Below, piece by piece: positions 1-8,372 of a stretch of 60,701 nt of DNA (position 1 is the stretch's first letter; every line of letters begins with the position of its first letter). The DNA lies in assembly GCA_013166775.1 (NCBI GenBank), contig JABLTJ010000018.1:1-60701 (forward strand), read 5' to 3'. The notes beneath the pieces were generated by a model that did no database searches, was not told where the DNA came from, and saw nothing but the letters and a program-made list of their open reading frames with translations. This DNA comes from Promethearchaeati archaeon. Lineage in GTDB: Archaea > Asgardarchaeota > Heimdallarchaeia > Heimdallarchaeales > Heimdallarchaeaceae. Both the position numbers and the translations under genes were made by a program.

Positions 1-1
1 G

Positions 2-67
2 TCTTTGGTTGTGGGCCTTAACTTCCTGGCGGATGGGCTGCGCGAGGAGATGAACCGTTATCAGTAG
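2..67 (+). CDS. C-terminal end of an ABC transporter permease (partial)
   Basis: The reading frame is open from the window edge to a TAG at 65-67 and encodes 21 residues, including GLNFLADGLREEMNRYQ. This matches the usual C-terminus of DppC/OppC-type peptide ABC permeases (GxNLLGDGLRDALDPR-like), the last cytoplasmic segment after the final membrane helix. The stretch is just over half G+C and uses CTG, GCG, GGG and CGC codons, which are rare in the rest of the window. Transfer from a GC-rich source or an assembly junction are both possible. Only the last residues are visible, so the assignment is moderate. Confidence 0.5.
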   Translation, partial: SLVVGLNFLADGLREEMNRYQ

Positions 68-136
68 TCACATAAGCTTTTTTTTGAAGAATATGAATAA
101 TTAGTAATCTTTATTTAATTCATTCAGACTTTTGAG

Positions 137-946
137 ATGAGTAATATGAAAATTGTTGTATTCATTCAGCAAATAGTTAGTACTCAAGTAAAACTCCAAG
201 GCATCGATTATTTTGATACTTCAAGAGTAACTGAAGATGATCTTGTAATCAATCCTTCTGGTAAAAATGCTATAGAAGGAGCATTAAAACTGAAAGATGG
301 ACATGGAGCTGAAGTTACTGCTGTTTGTGTTAGAGGATTGAAACCTGAGAAAGCTTTGCGAGAAGCGATAGCTATGGGATGTGACAAAGCAATTGGTGTC
401 AAAGATGATTCATTCTATACTGATGATCCTCTACTTCTCGCTGAGATTTATGTTAAAATTTTGGAGAAAATAGGAGAATATGATCTTATTTTCTTAGGAG
501 TTGAAGAGCAGTCTACTAGCTCATATGCTGTAGCTGCAATGTTAGCTGAAAAACTGGACATGCCAAGTGTTCTTTATGCAGAGGAAATTGAAGTAAAAGA
601 TGATATCTTGAGAGTAGGTCATGTTTTGGAAGGTGGTAGAAAGATTGTTGATATGCCAAAGAAAGGTCTTATCAGCTGCAGTGATAGTCAATATTTCACA
701 CCTAGATATACTTCGATGAGAGGTATTCTGACAGCTAAAAGAGCCGAAATTCCAACATGGACTGCAACTGATCTTGGACTAGCTGCAAATATTGTTGGAA
801 AGGAAGCAGCATCACTGATACAAGTTTCTCTTTCTAATATCGTTATTGAAAAGGAATCATATATTATCAAAGAAGGAGAACCAGAGGAAATGGTAGACAA
901 ACTTCTTGCTAAAATGAAAGAAGACGAAGTAAAATTAGGAGTGTGA
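137..946 (+). CDS. etfB: Electron transfer flavoprotein beta subunit (FixA/EtfB)
   Basis: This 269-residue protein is full length for the family. It starts MSNMKIVVFIQQIV and keeps the EtfB core: the KALREAIAMGCDKAI segment and PRYTSMRGILTAKRAEIP near residue 190, which matches the conserved PRYPSLxGIMxAKK signature. EtfB binds AMP or a second FAD and, with EtfA, shuttles electrons from dehydrogenases. The next gene is etfA after 4 nt, and fixC and fixX follow, so this is the first gene of an EtfABCX-type unit. That arrangement is known from electron-bifurcating NADH:quinone/ferredoxin systems. Whether bifurcation occurs cannot be read directly. The start could also be the ATG at 146. Confidence 0.93.
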   Translation: MSNMKIVVFIQQIVSTQVKLQGIDYFDTSRVTEDDLVINPSGKNAIEGALKLKDGHGAEVTAVCVRGLKPEKALREAIAMGCDKAIGVKDDSFYTDDPLLLAEIYVKILEKIGEYDLIFLGVEEQSTSSYAVAAMLAEKLDMPSVLYAEEIEVKDDILRVGHVLEGGRKIVDMPKKGLISCSDSQYFTPRYTSMRGILTAKRAEIPTWTATDLGLAANIVGKEAASLIQVSLSNIVIEKESYIIKEGEPEEMVDKLLAKMKEDEVKLGV

Positions 947-950
947 TAAG

Positions 951-1913
951 ATGAAGAAAATATTAGTTTTTACCCAAATCCGAGAAGAAAAAGTAGAAGA
1001 AAATACTCTTAGTTTGTTAAACAAATTACAAGAAGTATTCAAAGATGTTGAAATCACTGCCGCACTCTTTGGTAAGCAAATAAAAGAAGACTGGATACAA
1101 GAACTTGGAAAGCATGGAGTAAAGAAAGTTTATGCTATCAATGCCCTTGAATTAGAAGTTTATTTGAGCCGACCCTATGTCAAAACTATGTTAGAAATAA
1201 TAAAAGAAACACAGCCAATGATGGTTATTGCTTCTGGTATGGTTTATGGTGAGGATCTCATCCCAAGACTTGCAGTTCATCATGGAGTTTCCTGTGCTCA
1301 ACGAGTTGTTGACTTCACCTTAGATGGGGAGGACATCTTATTTCACACCCCTGTTAGAGATGATCAGGCAATCATGATAACAAAATTAAAAGGTGAAATT
1401 AAATTCGCTACAACAAGAACAGGAGCCTTCTTTATTAACGAAAATCCAACAGGAGGTTCTCCTGAAATTGCATCGATTGATGTTTCTTTTGAACCTAAAG
1501 ATATGATTGTAAGTCATGTTGAAATTAAGAAAGCAGAAAGAACAGTCAATCTCAAAGATGCTAAAGTTATTGTTGCAGCAGGTAGAGGTGTTGGTGGAAA
1601 AGACAACTTCCAAATAATCCGTGAATTGGCTGAATTACTTGGTGGTGAGATAGGAGCAACAAGAGCTTGCACTGATGTCCACTGGATAGAAGAAACATAT
1701 GAGATAGGGCAAACAGGACAATCAGTTTCACCTGATCTGTATATTGGTGCAGGAATTAGTGGGGCTCCACAACATATGAGTGGAATCAAAGCTAAAACAA
1801 TAATTGCAATCAACACCGATGAAGGTGCACCCATTTTTAACTATGCGGACTACGGAATTGTAGGAGATATGCATTCAATCCTTCCAATTCTCAAGAAAAA
1901 ATTAGAAGGTTAA
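951..1913 (+). CDS. etfA: Electron transfer flavoprotein alpha subunit (FixB/EtfA)
   Basis: This 320-residue protein has an N-terminal EtfA Rossmann-like domain and a C-terminal FAD-binding domain from about residue 205. The FAD domain carries AAGRGVGGKDNF, GATRACTD, GQTGQSVSPDLYIGAGISGAPQH and NTDEGAPIFNYADYGIVGD, the standard FAD site of EtfA/FixB. It starts at ATG 4 nt after etfB and behind GTGTGATAAG, so the two are translationally linked. It pairs with EtfB and hands electrons to the FixC/FixX module downstream. A T-rich stretch after the stop (about 1920-1945) may be a termination region. Confidence 0.95.
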   Translation: MKKILVFTQIREEKVEENTLSLLNKLQEVFKDVEITAALFGKQIKEDWIQELGKHGVKKVYAINALELEVYLSRPYVKTMLEIIKETQPMMVIASGMVYGEDLIPRLAVHHGVSCAQRVVDFTLDGEDILFHTPVRDDQAIMITKLKGEIKFATTRTGAFFINENPTGGSPEIASIDVSFEPKDMIVSHVEIKKAERTVNLKDAKVIVAAGRGVGGKDNFQIIRELAELLGGEIGATRACTDVHWIEETYEIGQTGQSVSPDLYIGAGISGAPQHMSGIKAKTIIAINTDEGAPIFNYADYGIVGDMHSILPILKKKLEG

Positions 1914-1989
1914 TTTAAATCTTCTTTTTATTCTTCTTTTATTTCTGAAGAAAACAAGACTTAAATAAATCCTAAAGTAGGTGATGCTT

Positions 1990-2673
1990 GTGAAGAGGCT
2001 ATTCATAAATGAGAGAGTAAAGGAGATTGCCAATAATAGAACTCCAGTAAAAATCTTCGATACTGCGAAAATTATTTTACATATTATGCCAGAAAGTTCG
2101 ATAAATTCAGATATAAAACATGATATAGAAATTGTTACAAGAAATCCTGCTAGATTGGAACCTATTAAGTCGATTGGTGTAGAATCGAGTCATACTTATG
2201 ATGGATTTGTTACTTATACTTCTGATTTAACTGGTTTAGCAAGAACATATGTTCACCTTTACAAAAACGGTAGAATTGAAGCTGTTGAGTGTAGTTTATT
2301 AAAGCCCATAGTAGACCGTAAAGAGATACCAAGTGTTGATTTTGAGAAAGAAATAATCGAAGTCATTCCTAAATATGTTCAAATTCTGCAATTACTGAAC
2401 ATTAAACCTCCATTCTTCATGTTTTTATCTTTAGCAGGAGTAAAAGATTATACAATGAAACTGAACCAAAATATTCTTGGAGCAAATCCAGTTCCCATTG
2501 AAGAAGATGAGATTAAAACGGAGGAAATTTATGTGAAAGAATATTGGTGGTTTGATGATGTTCCTCGCTTGTTTAGACCAGCTTTTGATGAGATATGGAA
2601 TGCTTGTGGTATGTTCAAATCCTTTAATTTTGATGAAGATGGGAATTGGGGAAATGGTTTAAACATGAAATGA
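1990..2673 (+). CDS. Uncharacterised protein lying inside the etf/fix operon
   Basis: This 227-residue soluble protein has no family I can name with confidence. It begins MKRLFINERVKEI. GTG 1990 is chosen because it lies exactly 5 nt after GGTGA (1980-1984); a GTG at 1981 is part of that SD. The segment TPVKIFDTAKIILHIMP and the later YDGFVTY...LYKNGRIEAVE resemble, from memory, the C-terminal region of some AlbA_2 (Schlafen-type) ATP-binding proteins, but the AlbA_2 domain itself is absent. The end is acidic and aromatic (YWWFDDVPRLFRPAFDEIW). It sits between etfA and fixC on the same strand, so a link to electron transfer is possible but unproven. Confidence 0.7.
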   Translation: MKRLFINERVKEIANNRTPVKIFDTAKIILHIMPESSINSDIKHDIEIVTRNPARLEPIKSIGVESSHTYDGFVTYTSDLTGLARTYVHLYKNGRIEAVECSLLKPIVDRKEIPSVDFEKEIIEVIPKYVQILQLLNIKPPFFMFLSLAGVKDYTMKLNQNILGANPVPIEEDEIKTEEIYVKEYWWFDDVPRLFRPAFDEIWNACGMFKSFNFDEDGNWGNGLNMK

Positions 2674-2732
2674 GGCTTCCCTATAATTGTTAAGCATATA
2701 AATTTATAAACATCATTTAATCAAGAGATTTA

Positions 2733-4028
2733 ATGAGTTCTGATTACGATTTTGATGTTGCTATCATAGGAGCTGGACCTGCAGGTTTAGCAGCAGCTCT
2801 TACTCTAGCTAAAGCAGGAGTGGACACAGTAGTTTTGGAAAGAGGCCAACATCCTGGTGCAAAAAATGTTAGTGGGGCTGCATTGTATGGACCTGTCCTT
2901 AACAATCTTATTCCAAACTACTGGGAGGATCAAGAATCTTTTGAGAGATTTCTAACTACTAAAAAAATAACTATGCTCTCTGGTAATAAATGCATGACAA
3001 TTGATATTGATATTCAAGATTTCAAAGAACCACCATATAATGGAATTACTGTATTAAGACCAAAATTTGATAGATGGTTAGCTAAGAAAGCAGAAGAGGC
3101 GGGAGCAATGATTTTACCTGATTCTGTAGTAGATGATTTTGTATGGGATGACAAACAAATTTGTGGAGTAAAATCAGGAGAAGAAGAGCTAAGAACTAAA
3201 ATTGTTATTATAGCTGAAGGTTCAAATCATCTTCTAGTTGAGAAAGCTAATCTTGGACATGTACCTAAGTCTAGACATCATGCTGTAGGAATGAAAGAAA
3301 CATATGAACTGTCAGATGAACAGATGGAACAGAGATTTAGCTTAATTGGAAACGAAGGATGTAGCAATGAAATACTCGGATATACAAAAGGAATTCCAGG
3401 TGGAGGATTCTTCTATACAAACAAAAACACCTTATCTTTTGGTTTGATTCTCAATCTCAAATCACTTACAAAGAAAAAACTGAAAGCTCCGGAAGTTTTG
3501 GAGCATTTCAAAACTCACCCTTATGTTCAGAAACTTCTTCAAGATGCAGAGATGGTAGAATATTCAGCACACACAATACCTGAAGGAGGATTTAAGGATA
3601 TGTCCAAGCTTTATGGAAACGGTGTTCTAGTTGTTGGTGATGCTGCAGGATTGGTTCTGAATGCTGGTCTCTATATTGAAGGAATGAACTTTGCTCTAGA
3701 ATCTGGAAGATTAGCAGGGGAAGCAACTAAACTTATACTAGAAAGTGGAGATTTTTCATCCGAGAGCACTAAAATTTATCTGGACAATCTTAAGAAAAAT
3801 TTTGTTTATCAAGATATGAAAATTTTCAAGAGAGCAGCAAAGTTTCTTGAAAACGAAAGAATATTCACACAGTACCCTGATTTGATTACGAGTCTAATGG
3901 ATAAATTATTACGCAATTCTGGTAAACCAAGAAAGAGAATTGTTACAACTGCAATCAAACATCTTTTGAAAGAAGGAAAACTTCTGAAACTATTTAAGGA
4001 TGCAATAGGAGGATTGAGATCAATATGA
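2733..4028 (+). CDS. fixC: FixC-like ETF:quinone oxidoreductase flavoprotein
   Basis: This 431-residue flavoprotein has an N-terminal Rossmann FAD motif (AIIGAGPAGLAAALTLAKAG, residues about 10-30) ending in the acidic residue of VVLERG. A second FAD motif GNGVLVVGDAAGLV lies near residue 300, followed by GLYIEGMNFALESG. Both are typical of FixC and geranylgeranyl-reductase-fold ETF dehydrogenases. It should take electrons from the EtfAB pair and pass them, with the ferredoxin-like FixX, to quinone or a similar acceptor at the membrane. It overlaps fixX by ATGA (4 bp). A TATA-like ATATAAATTTATAAA lies about 30 nt upstream (2698-2712), and GAGATTTA precedes the ATG. Confidence 0.9.
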   Translation: MSSDYDFDVAIIGAGPAGLAAALTLAKAGVDTVVLERGQHPGAKNVSGAALYGPVLNNLIPNYWEDQESFERFLTTKKITMLSGNKCMTIDIDIQDFKEPPYNGITVLRPKFDRWLAKKAEEAGAMILPDSVVDDFVWDDKQICGVKSGEEELRTKIVIIAEGSNHLLVEKANLGHVPKSRHHAVGMKETYELSDEQMEQRFSLIGNEGCSNEILGYTKGIPGGGFFYTNKNTLSFGLILNLKSLTKKKLKAPEVLEHFKTHPYVQKLLQDAEMVEYSAHTIPEGGFKDMSKLYGNGVLVVGDAAGLVLNAGLYIEGMNFALESGRLAGEATKLILESGDFSSESTKIYLDNLKKNFVYQDMKIFKRAAKFLENERIFTQYPDLITSLMDKLLRNSGKPRKRIVTTAIKHLLKEGKLLKLFKDAIGGLRSI

Positions 4029-4336
4029 GCGAAACAAAAAAACAATTAACAATTGAGGAAAAACTTGCATTAACCAAATTCACAACAGATCAGAATTATG
4101 CACATATAACAATTAAACCTGAAGTATGTAAAGCTAAATGTAAAACATATGATTGTGTATATGGATGCCCAGCTGATTGTTATAAATTTGCAGAAGGGGA
4201 GGATATTGAAGGTCCTGTAATTTTCGATTACATTGCATGTCTTGAGTGTGGTACTTGTAGAATAGTCTGTCCTCATGATAATATTGAATGGCATTATCCC
4301 AAAGGTGGATTTGGAGTAGAGTACAAATTGAGTTAG
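4025..4336 (+). CDS. fixX: FixX-type ferredoxin-like protein
   Basis: This 103-residue iron-sulfur protein has CLECGTCRIVCP near residue 80, a complete CxxCxxCxxxCP [4Fe-4S] motif. A first cysteine group lies near residues 36-54 (CKAKC, CVYGCPADCY), as in FixX/FixX-like ferredoxins that partner FixC. It is translationally coupled to fixC through a 4-bp overlap and ends the operon. The TAG stop here shows that TAG is a normal terminator in this genome. Confidence 0.9.
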   Translation: MSETKKQLTIEEKLALTKFTTDQNYAHITIKPEVCKAKCKTYDCVYGCPADCYKFAEGEDIEGPVIFDYIACLECGTCRIVCPHDNIEWHYPKGGFGVEYKLS

Positions 4337-4352
4337 TACAAAAAAATAGGAA

Positions 4353-4381
4353 AATCAGCATTATATATTCAATTGCTGATT
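4353..4381. terminator. Hairpin between convergent genes, likely bidirectional terminator
   Basis: AATCAGCA (4353-4360) and TGCTGATT (4374-4381) form a perfect 8-bp stem around a 13-nt AT-rich loop. The hairpin sits in the 62-nt gap between the ends of fixX (+) and the GNAT gene (-). Position and symmetry suit a transcription end for both strands; T-rich sequence flanks it. No experimental support is visible. Confidence 0.45.
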
Positions 4382-4398
4382 CTAATTTAACTTTCGAA

Positions 4399-7300
4399 CT
4401 AAATGTTTCTTGACAATCCTTTTCTTACCTGATCAATAGCCTCTTCTGGTTGGTTTAATATTAAGATAAATTCGCTTGTTGATGACTGATATGGTTCTGT
4501 TTCCATGAATGCTACAAGGATATTAATCAACATAACTTGGCTGTCAAATATCGTACTGGAGCCATAATATCCTACAGGTGATAAGAAAGAAAGAGACACA
4601 TCATCTTTGGTTATTCTTACCCAAGGTTCATCGATATTAGTTTGATTTATGAATGGTTTCTGAATTCTATTTCTTATCCAATTTCCCTTTCCACCGGGTA
4701 CTTCTACTACATTACCTGCAGCCTCACCTTTAAGTGCAATATCAGCAATCATTGCTACTATCGTTGTAACTTTTCTAGGTGTTTCGTTGGTATTGTTAAA
4801 TTTAATTCGGATAAGATCTGATCCTGGCAATGTTAGATAGGATATTGAGTATTTCTGCCCTTTCAACCATTCAGATTTTTCATTAATCCAATAAGTTTTA
4901 ACTCCTTTCCAATCCCCATCTGAGATCTCTTCTGCATCAGTTGTTTCTAGTTCTGCAAAAGGATTACCTTCCACTGGATGAAATACTGCTGGTTGAATTC
5001 CTCCCAGATAATGATCTATAAAGAACTTGGGACCAATTTCTGGAAAACTATCCATCAGGAATACATTTCCTTCATTGTCCTTTAGGTGAATTAAATTCCC
5101 ACCAATTTTCTTTGGAACTTTGAAACTTAGTGCACCATTTTCAACAGCAAGAACATCATTTTCATCAATTTTCTCATTTTGAACATTAATAACTGAAGTA
5201 TCTTTGAGTAGAACAGGGATATCGAAATCGAGCTCAAATTCACCACTGAAATGTATTCTAATCATAGCACTTGATTTCGAAGTTTCTCTTGGTATTGTTA
5301 ATTCGATATCAATAGGTACTAAAGAATGTGGTACTAGTCGCGGCATCTGAATTGCAGGTTCTTTTCCATCTTTAGTTACAAATGAACCTTTCCAACCTTC
5401 TGGTATTAAGAATGTTAAGGTACCTGGTAAGGGATAAGGCGTTAATGAGAATAATTCGATTGTAGCGCTTATTGTTTCACCTTTAGTCAGGACATTTGTA
5501 TCTTTTAGATTTACAGTTATAGGAGGAGTTGTTTGAACACCATAAGTTAATTCCTCAAATCCCATTTCTTTTTGACCTATCAGCTGATTCCATCTAGTTC
5601 TAACATCTCTGATAGAATTGAAGGAGTGGGAATACCAAAAATGAACAACTTTTACTTTTTCTCCAGAATTTAGAGTTGTTTGATTACTATCCAATGTGTA
5701 GAGAAATCCTTTATTAATCTTAATTTTCTCTATATTAACAGGATTCCAGATTATTGCTGACACATTAGATTCACCAATTAATTCTCCTGCAGTCCAAGTT
5801 TCCTGCCAATCCTCTGGTTTATCTGAAACTAGTGTTTGGGTCATTACTGGAAAGGTTGGATCACATTTTACATATTTGTTATATACTGGAGTATAGACAT
5901 GAGCAAAATTACCGATTGGATTAACGTTGAGTCCTCCACCACTTGAAGTTGTAACTCTTCCACCTGCTGTAATTGTACCATTAGAAGCTATATTTTCTAA
6001 TTCAATCCAATGCTCAGCTTCTTTTACTCCTGGAGCTACACGCAGATATTTGTTTACCCTCAATCCTTGTACTTGAATACTGTCTCCCTTAAGAATCAGA
6101 GTTAATTCATTCCCATTTCGTTGAACCTCGTAATCGAATTTTAAAGTTCTGTCTAAATCCAAACCAAATGGAGGTCCTATCTCAAAAAGAGATCTTACTG
6201 AGAAATCTTCAATAAATCTTCTTCTGAAGTAAATGTTAGCACGTTCTAAATCAATCCTTATTCCCCAGAAATCAGTTATAAGGTAGATTCTTTCTTCATT
6301 TGGACTCATCACAACTTCAGCAACATTAGAAATACTTGCTACTAAAGGAATCTTTAATTCTGGCATCTGGAAATCGGTATCATTGATCTTTACGATTGGA
6401 GTTGCATTTAGGATAAAAACTGATTTTGTTGATTCCATTGGGATTTGTAATGGTATTTCAATACCTGTTATTTCATCAGGTTGGAGAGAATATTCTATCT
6501 CTTTTTCTTTTTCTGAAATCCCTTCAGCTTGATAGATAAGTTTACCTGATAGTGCCTTATTTGTATAGTTCTTTAAATCTAGATGAATCTTCTTTTCAAT
6601 ACCCAAAGGTGTATCGATATATTCTGAATCGGTCATTATATCAACTGCTGGATGTATTTTTCCTCCTGTTGAAAGCTTCAAATTATACGATCCAAACGAG
6701 AAAAGGGATTCAATTACTTCAGAAGATCTCTGAACACTATTATATTTTCTAGATGTATGATCTATGATGAAACTATTACTTACAGTTGTTGTCTTACCTT
6801 TTCCTATTCTAATTGTTGATGGAAATTCTCCTCCCCATTGTAATCCTTTAAAAGGAGTTACAGCCAGATTAATCTCTAAATCATCATCAGATTCATTTAT
6901 TATAGTAAAACTAAGTTTATTTTCTATTCCCATAAATATTTTATGAGATTGTAATCTACTCTTTATTGAAATCTTCTGTCCATCTAGTACTCTTTCTATA
7001 CCCGTAAATCCCCAACCATATCTATCTACCTCCAAAGAGAGATTATCTTCATCAACTTCGAAGTTATATTTGAATACCAGCATACCATCTACTTCTTCTT
7101 TATCAGGTGCTTGAGTTAAATCACGCTTAAAGCAACCATACCAATCAGGATGTTTGTCAAACCATTCATTTGCTAAAGGATTCTGTAAAACTCCAGGAAT
7201 GAAATCTTGCATATAAACACTGGTATCAGGAACCCAAAATAGTCCAACTTTCTTATAAAGAGGAACTGCTTCCATATTACCCGACCAAGTATGGAGATCA

Positions 7301-7653
7301 ACTCTAAAAATTCCTTTCTCTTTAGCAACTGCTAAAGCTTTCAAGAGTAATCTTTTTCCAAATTTCTTTCCAAGAACTTCAGGATGAACACCCAGTATGC
7401 TTATGTATGCAGCATTTTTATCTCGCCAATGCGGATAAAGTCCACAATATCCTACAGGTTTTTCCTCGACATTTAAAGCTATAAGATCAACAATAGCTGA
7501 GGTTTTGTCCAGCATATCATGAACACGTTGTTCATCAAAGGGTATTCCTCCAGTAAAACCTCCTGGCCATATCTCATTGAAGGCATTGAACATTTCAACA
7601 CACTTCTTAGCCATCGAGGAATCATAAACAGTAATTTTTCCACTTTCTGACAT
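4399..7653 (-). CDS. Giant GNAT acetyltransferase fused to a long beta-rich C-terminal region
   Basis: This 1084-residue protein has a GNAT domain at about residues 5-165: PVGYCGLYP, then ISILGVHPEVLGKKFGKRLL (the acetyl-CoA pyrophosphate loop), HTWSGNMEAVPLYKKVGL and a C-terminal strand. About 900 residues follow with no signal peptide or membrane helix. They look like successive beta-sandwich modules (for example NKLSFTIINESDDDLEINLAVTPF and SATIELFSLTPYPLPGTLTFLIPEGW, NEW3-like in style). I chose ATG 7653 (MSESGKITVYDSS) because the longer frame to 7788 would run through the probable TATA box. Substrate unknown; a cytoplasmic modifying enzyme with a carbohydrate- or protein-binding tail is a guess. 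Confidence 0.8.
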   Translation of the reverse strand: MSESGKITVYDSSMAKKCVEMFNAFNEIWPGGFTGGIPFDEQRVHDMLDKTSAIVDLIALNVEEKPVGYCGLYPHWRDKNAAYISILGVHPEVLGKKFGKRLLLKALAVAKEKGIFRVDLHTWSGNMEAVPLYKKVGLFWVPDTSVYMQDFIPGVLQNPLANEWFDKHPDWYGCFKRDLTQAPDKEEVDGMLVFKYNFEVDEDNLSLEVDRYGWGFTGIERVLDGQKISIKSRLQSHKIFMGIENKLSFTIINESDDDLEINLAVTPFKGLQWGGEFPSTIRIGKGKTTTVSNSFIIDHTSRKYNSVQRSSEVIESLFSFGSYNLKLSTGGKIHPAVDIMTDSEYIDTPLGIEKKIHLDLKNYTNKALSGKLIYQAEGISEKEKEIEYSLQPDEITGIEIPLQIPMESTKSVFILNATPIVKINDTDFQMPELKIPLVASISNVAEVVMSPNEERIYLITDFWGIRIDLERANIYFRRRFIEDFSVRSLFEIGPPFGLDLDRTLKFDYEVQRNGNELTLILKGDSIQVQGLRVNKYLRVAPGVKEAEHWIELENIASNGTITAGGRVTTSSGGGLNVNPIGNFAHVYTPVYNKYVKCDPTFPVMTQTLVSDKPEDWQETWTAGELIGESNVSAIIWNPVNIEKIKINKGFLYTLDSNQTTLNSGEKVKVVHFWYSHSFNSIRDVRTRWNQLIGQKEMGFEELTYGVQTTPPITVNLKDTNVLTKGETISATIELFSLTPYPLPGTLTFLIPEGWKGSFVTKDGKEPAIQMPRLVPHSLVPIDIELTIPRETSKSSAMIRIHFSGEFELDFDIPVLLKDTSVINVQNEKIDENDVLAVENGALSFKVPKKIGGNLIHLKDNEGNVFLMDSFPEIGPKFFIDHYLGGIQPAVFHPVEGNPFAELETTDAEEISDGDWKGVKTYWINEKSEWLKGQKYSISYLTLPGSDLIRIKFNNTNETPRKVTTIVAMIADIALKGEAAGNVVEVPGGKGNWIRNRIQKPFINQTNIDEPWVRITKDDVSLSFLSPVGYYGSSTIFDSQVMLINILVAFMETEPYQSSTSEFILILNQPEEAIDQVRKGLSRNI

Positions 7654-7686
7654 TTTATTTCTACTACGATAGTTGTCTAATATTAC

Positions 7687-7732
7687 TAAGTGGTCACAGT
7701 TTTTAGATATGTTGAGCACAAATGACCACTTA
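7687..7732. promoter_or_regulatory. 10-bp perfect inverted repeat near the GNAT transcription start
   Basis: TAAGTGGTCA (7687-7696) and TGACCACTTA (7723-7732) are perfect inverted copies 26 nt apart, centred about 57 nt upstream of the GNAT start codon. They lie just downstream of the predicted transcription start. They could be an operator at the start site or a 5' leader hairpin. Confidence 0.45.
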
Positions 7733-7765
7733 TTGATATTGATAAAAAATCTCATTTCACTGATG

Positions 7766-7774
7766 TATTTATAT
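7766..7774 (-). promoter_or_regulatory. TATA box for the GNAT fusion gene
   Basis: On the minus strand ATATAAATA occurs about 113 nt upstream of the chosen ATG. A start about 25 nt downstream would put the transcript 5' end near 7742-7745, which leaves a leader of about 90 nt containing the inverted repeat. This is a prediction from motif and spacing only. Confidence 0.4.
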
Positions 7775-7840
7775 CTGTCCAAAACCAACTGGTTTAAACC
7801 TTATTAAGAATGGTTTAAGCTGGAATTCGATAAGATATAG

Positions 7841-8305
7841 TGGATTACAGGAAATCAGCTTATGTACATTAATCTTGATTCTTTAAGAGAATGTTCCCAA
7901 CTGCAGAGTCTCTATTTGGGAAGGAATAGATTTACTTCTCTTGAACTAGAATCTTTAAGAAAGTGTGAAAATCTCAATACATTAGACTTATCTATTAATC
8001 AGTTTACTTCTCTTGATCTTACACCATTGAGTAAATACTCATAGATGCAAATTCTCTGGTTATCTGACAATAAATTAACATCCATTGACCCTACACCATT
8101 CAGTAAGTGCAAGCAACTTGGAAGAATTGAGATAGATAAAAATCCGATTAAATTTCTTGATATTTCTCCAATTGCAATAAACTCATCGTTAAATGCATTT
8201 ACACATGAAAAGCAAATTACTACTCTTGTATGTTCGAAGAAATTAAAAGAAAATATACAGTCATCTGCGATAAAAAGGATTAAAGATGAGATAAAAACCA
8301 ATTAA
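7841..8305 (+). pseudogene. Decayed leucine-rich repeat gene with in-frame TAG
   Basis: One frame encodes about five 24-residue LRR units (ITGNQLMYINLDSLREC, LYLGRNRFTSLELESL, LDLSINQFTSLDLTPLSK, LWLSDNKLTSIDPTPFSK, IEIDKNPIKFLDIS). A TAG at 8042-8044 falls inside a repeat and keeps the 24-residue spacing on both sides, so it is a point nonsense change and not a frameshift. A second TAG (7838-7840) truncates the 5' end within another repeat-like segment, and no convincing start lies upstream. The repeat type is the same as in the intact LRR protein at 34267-35565. The ATG right after the TAG could restart translation of an 86-residue fragment, but a relic is more likely. Confidence 0.65.
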
Positions 8306-8372
8306 TAAACAATTACGTTCATTATTTCCTTTTATACCGAAAAATAGCAGTTAGATTAAATGTCATCATGAT

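Noticed and set aside
8042..8044. TAG as a pyrrolysine codon in the LRR gene
   Set aside because: A second TAG lies upstream, no start codon is available, TAG terminates fixX normally, and no Pyl genes are in the window.
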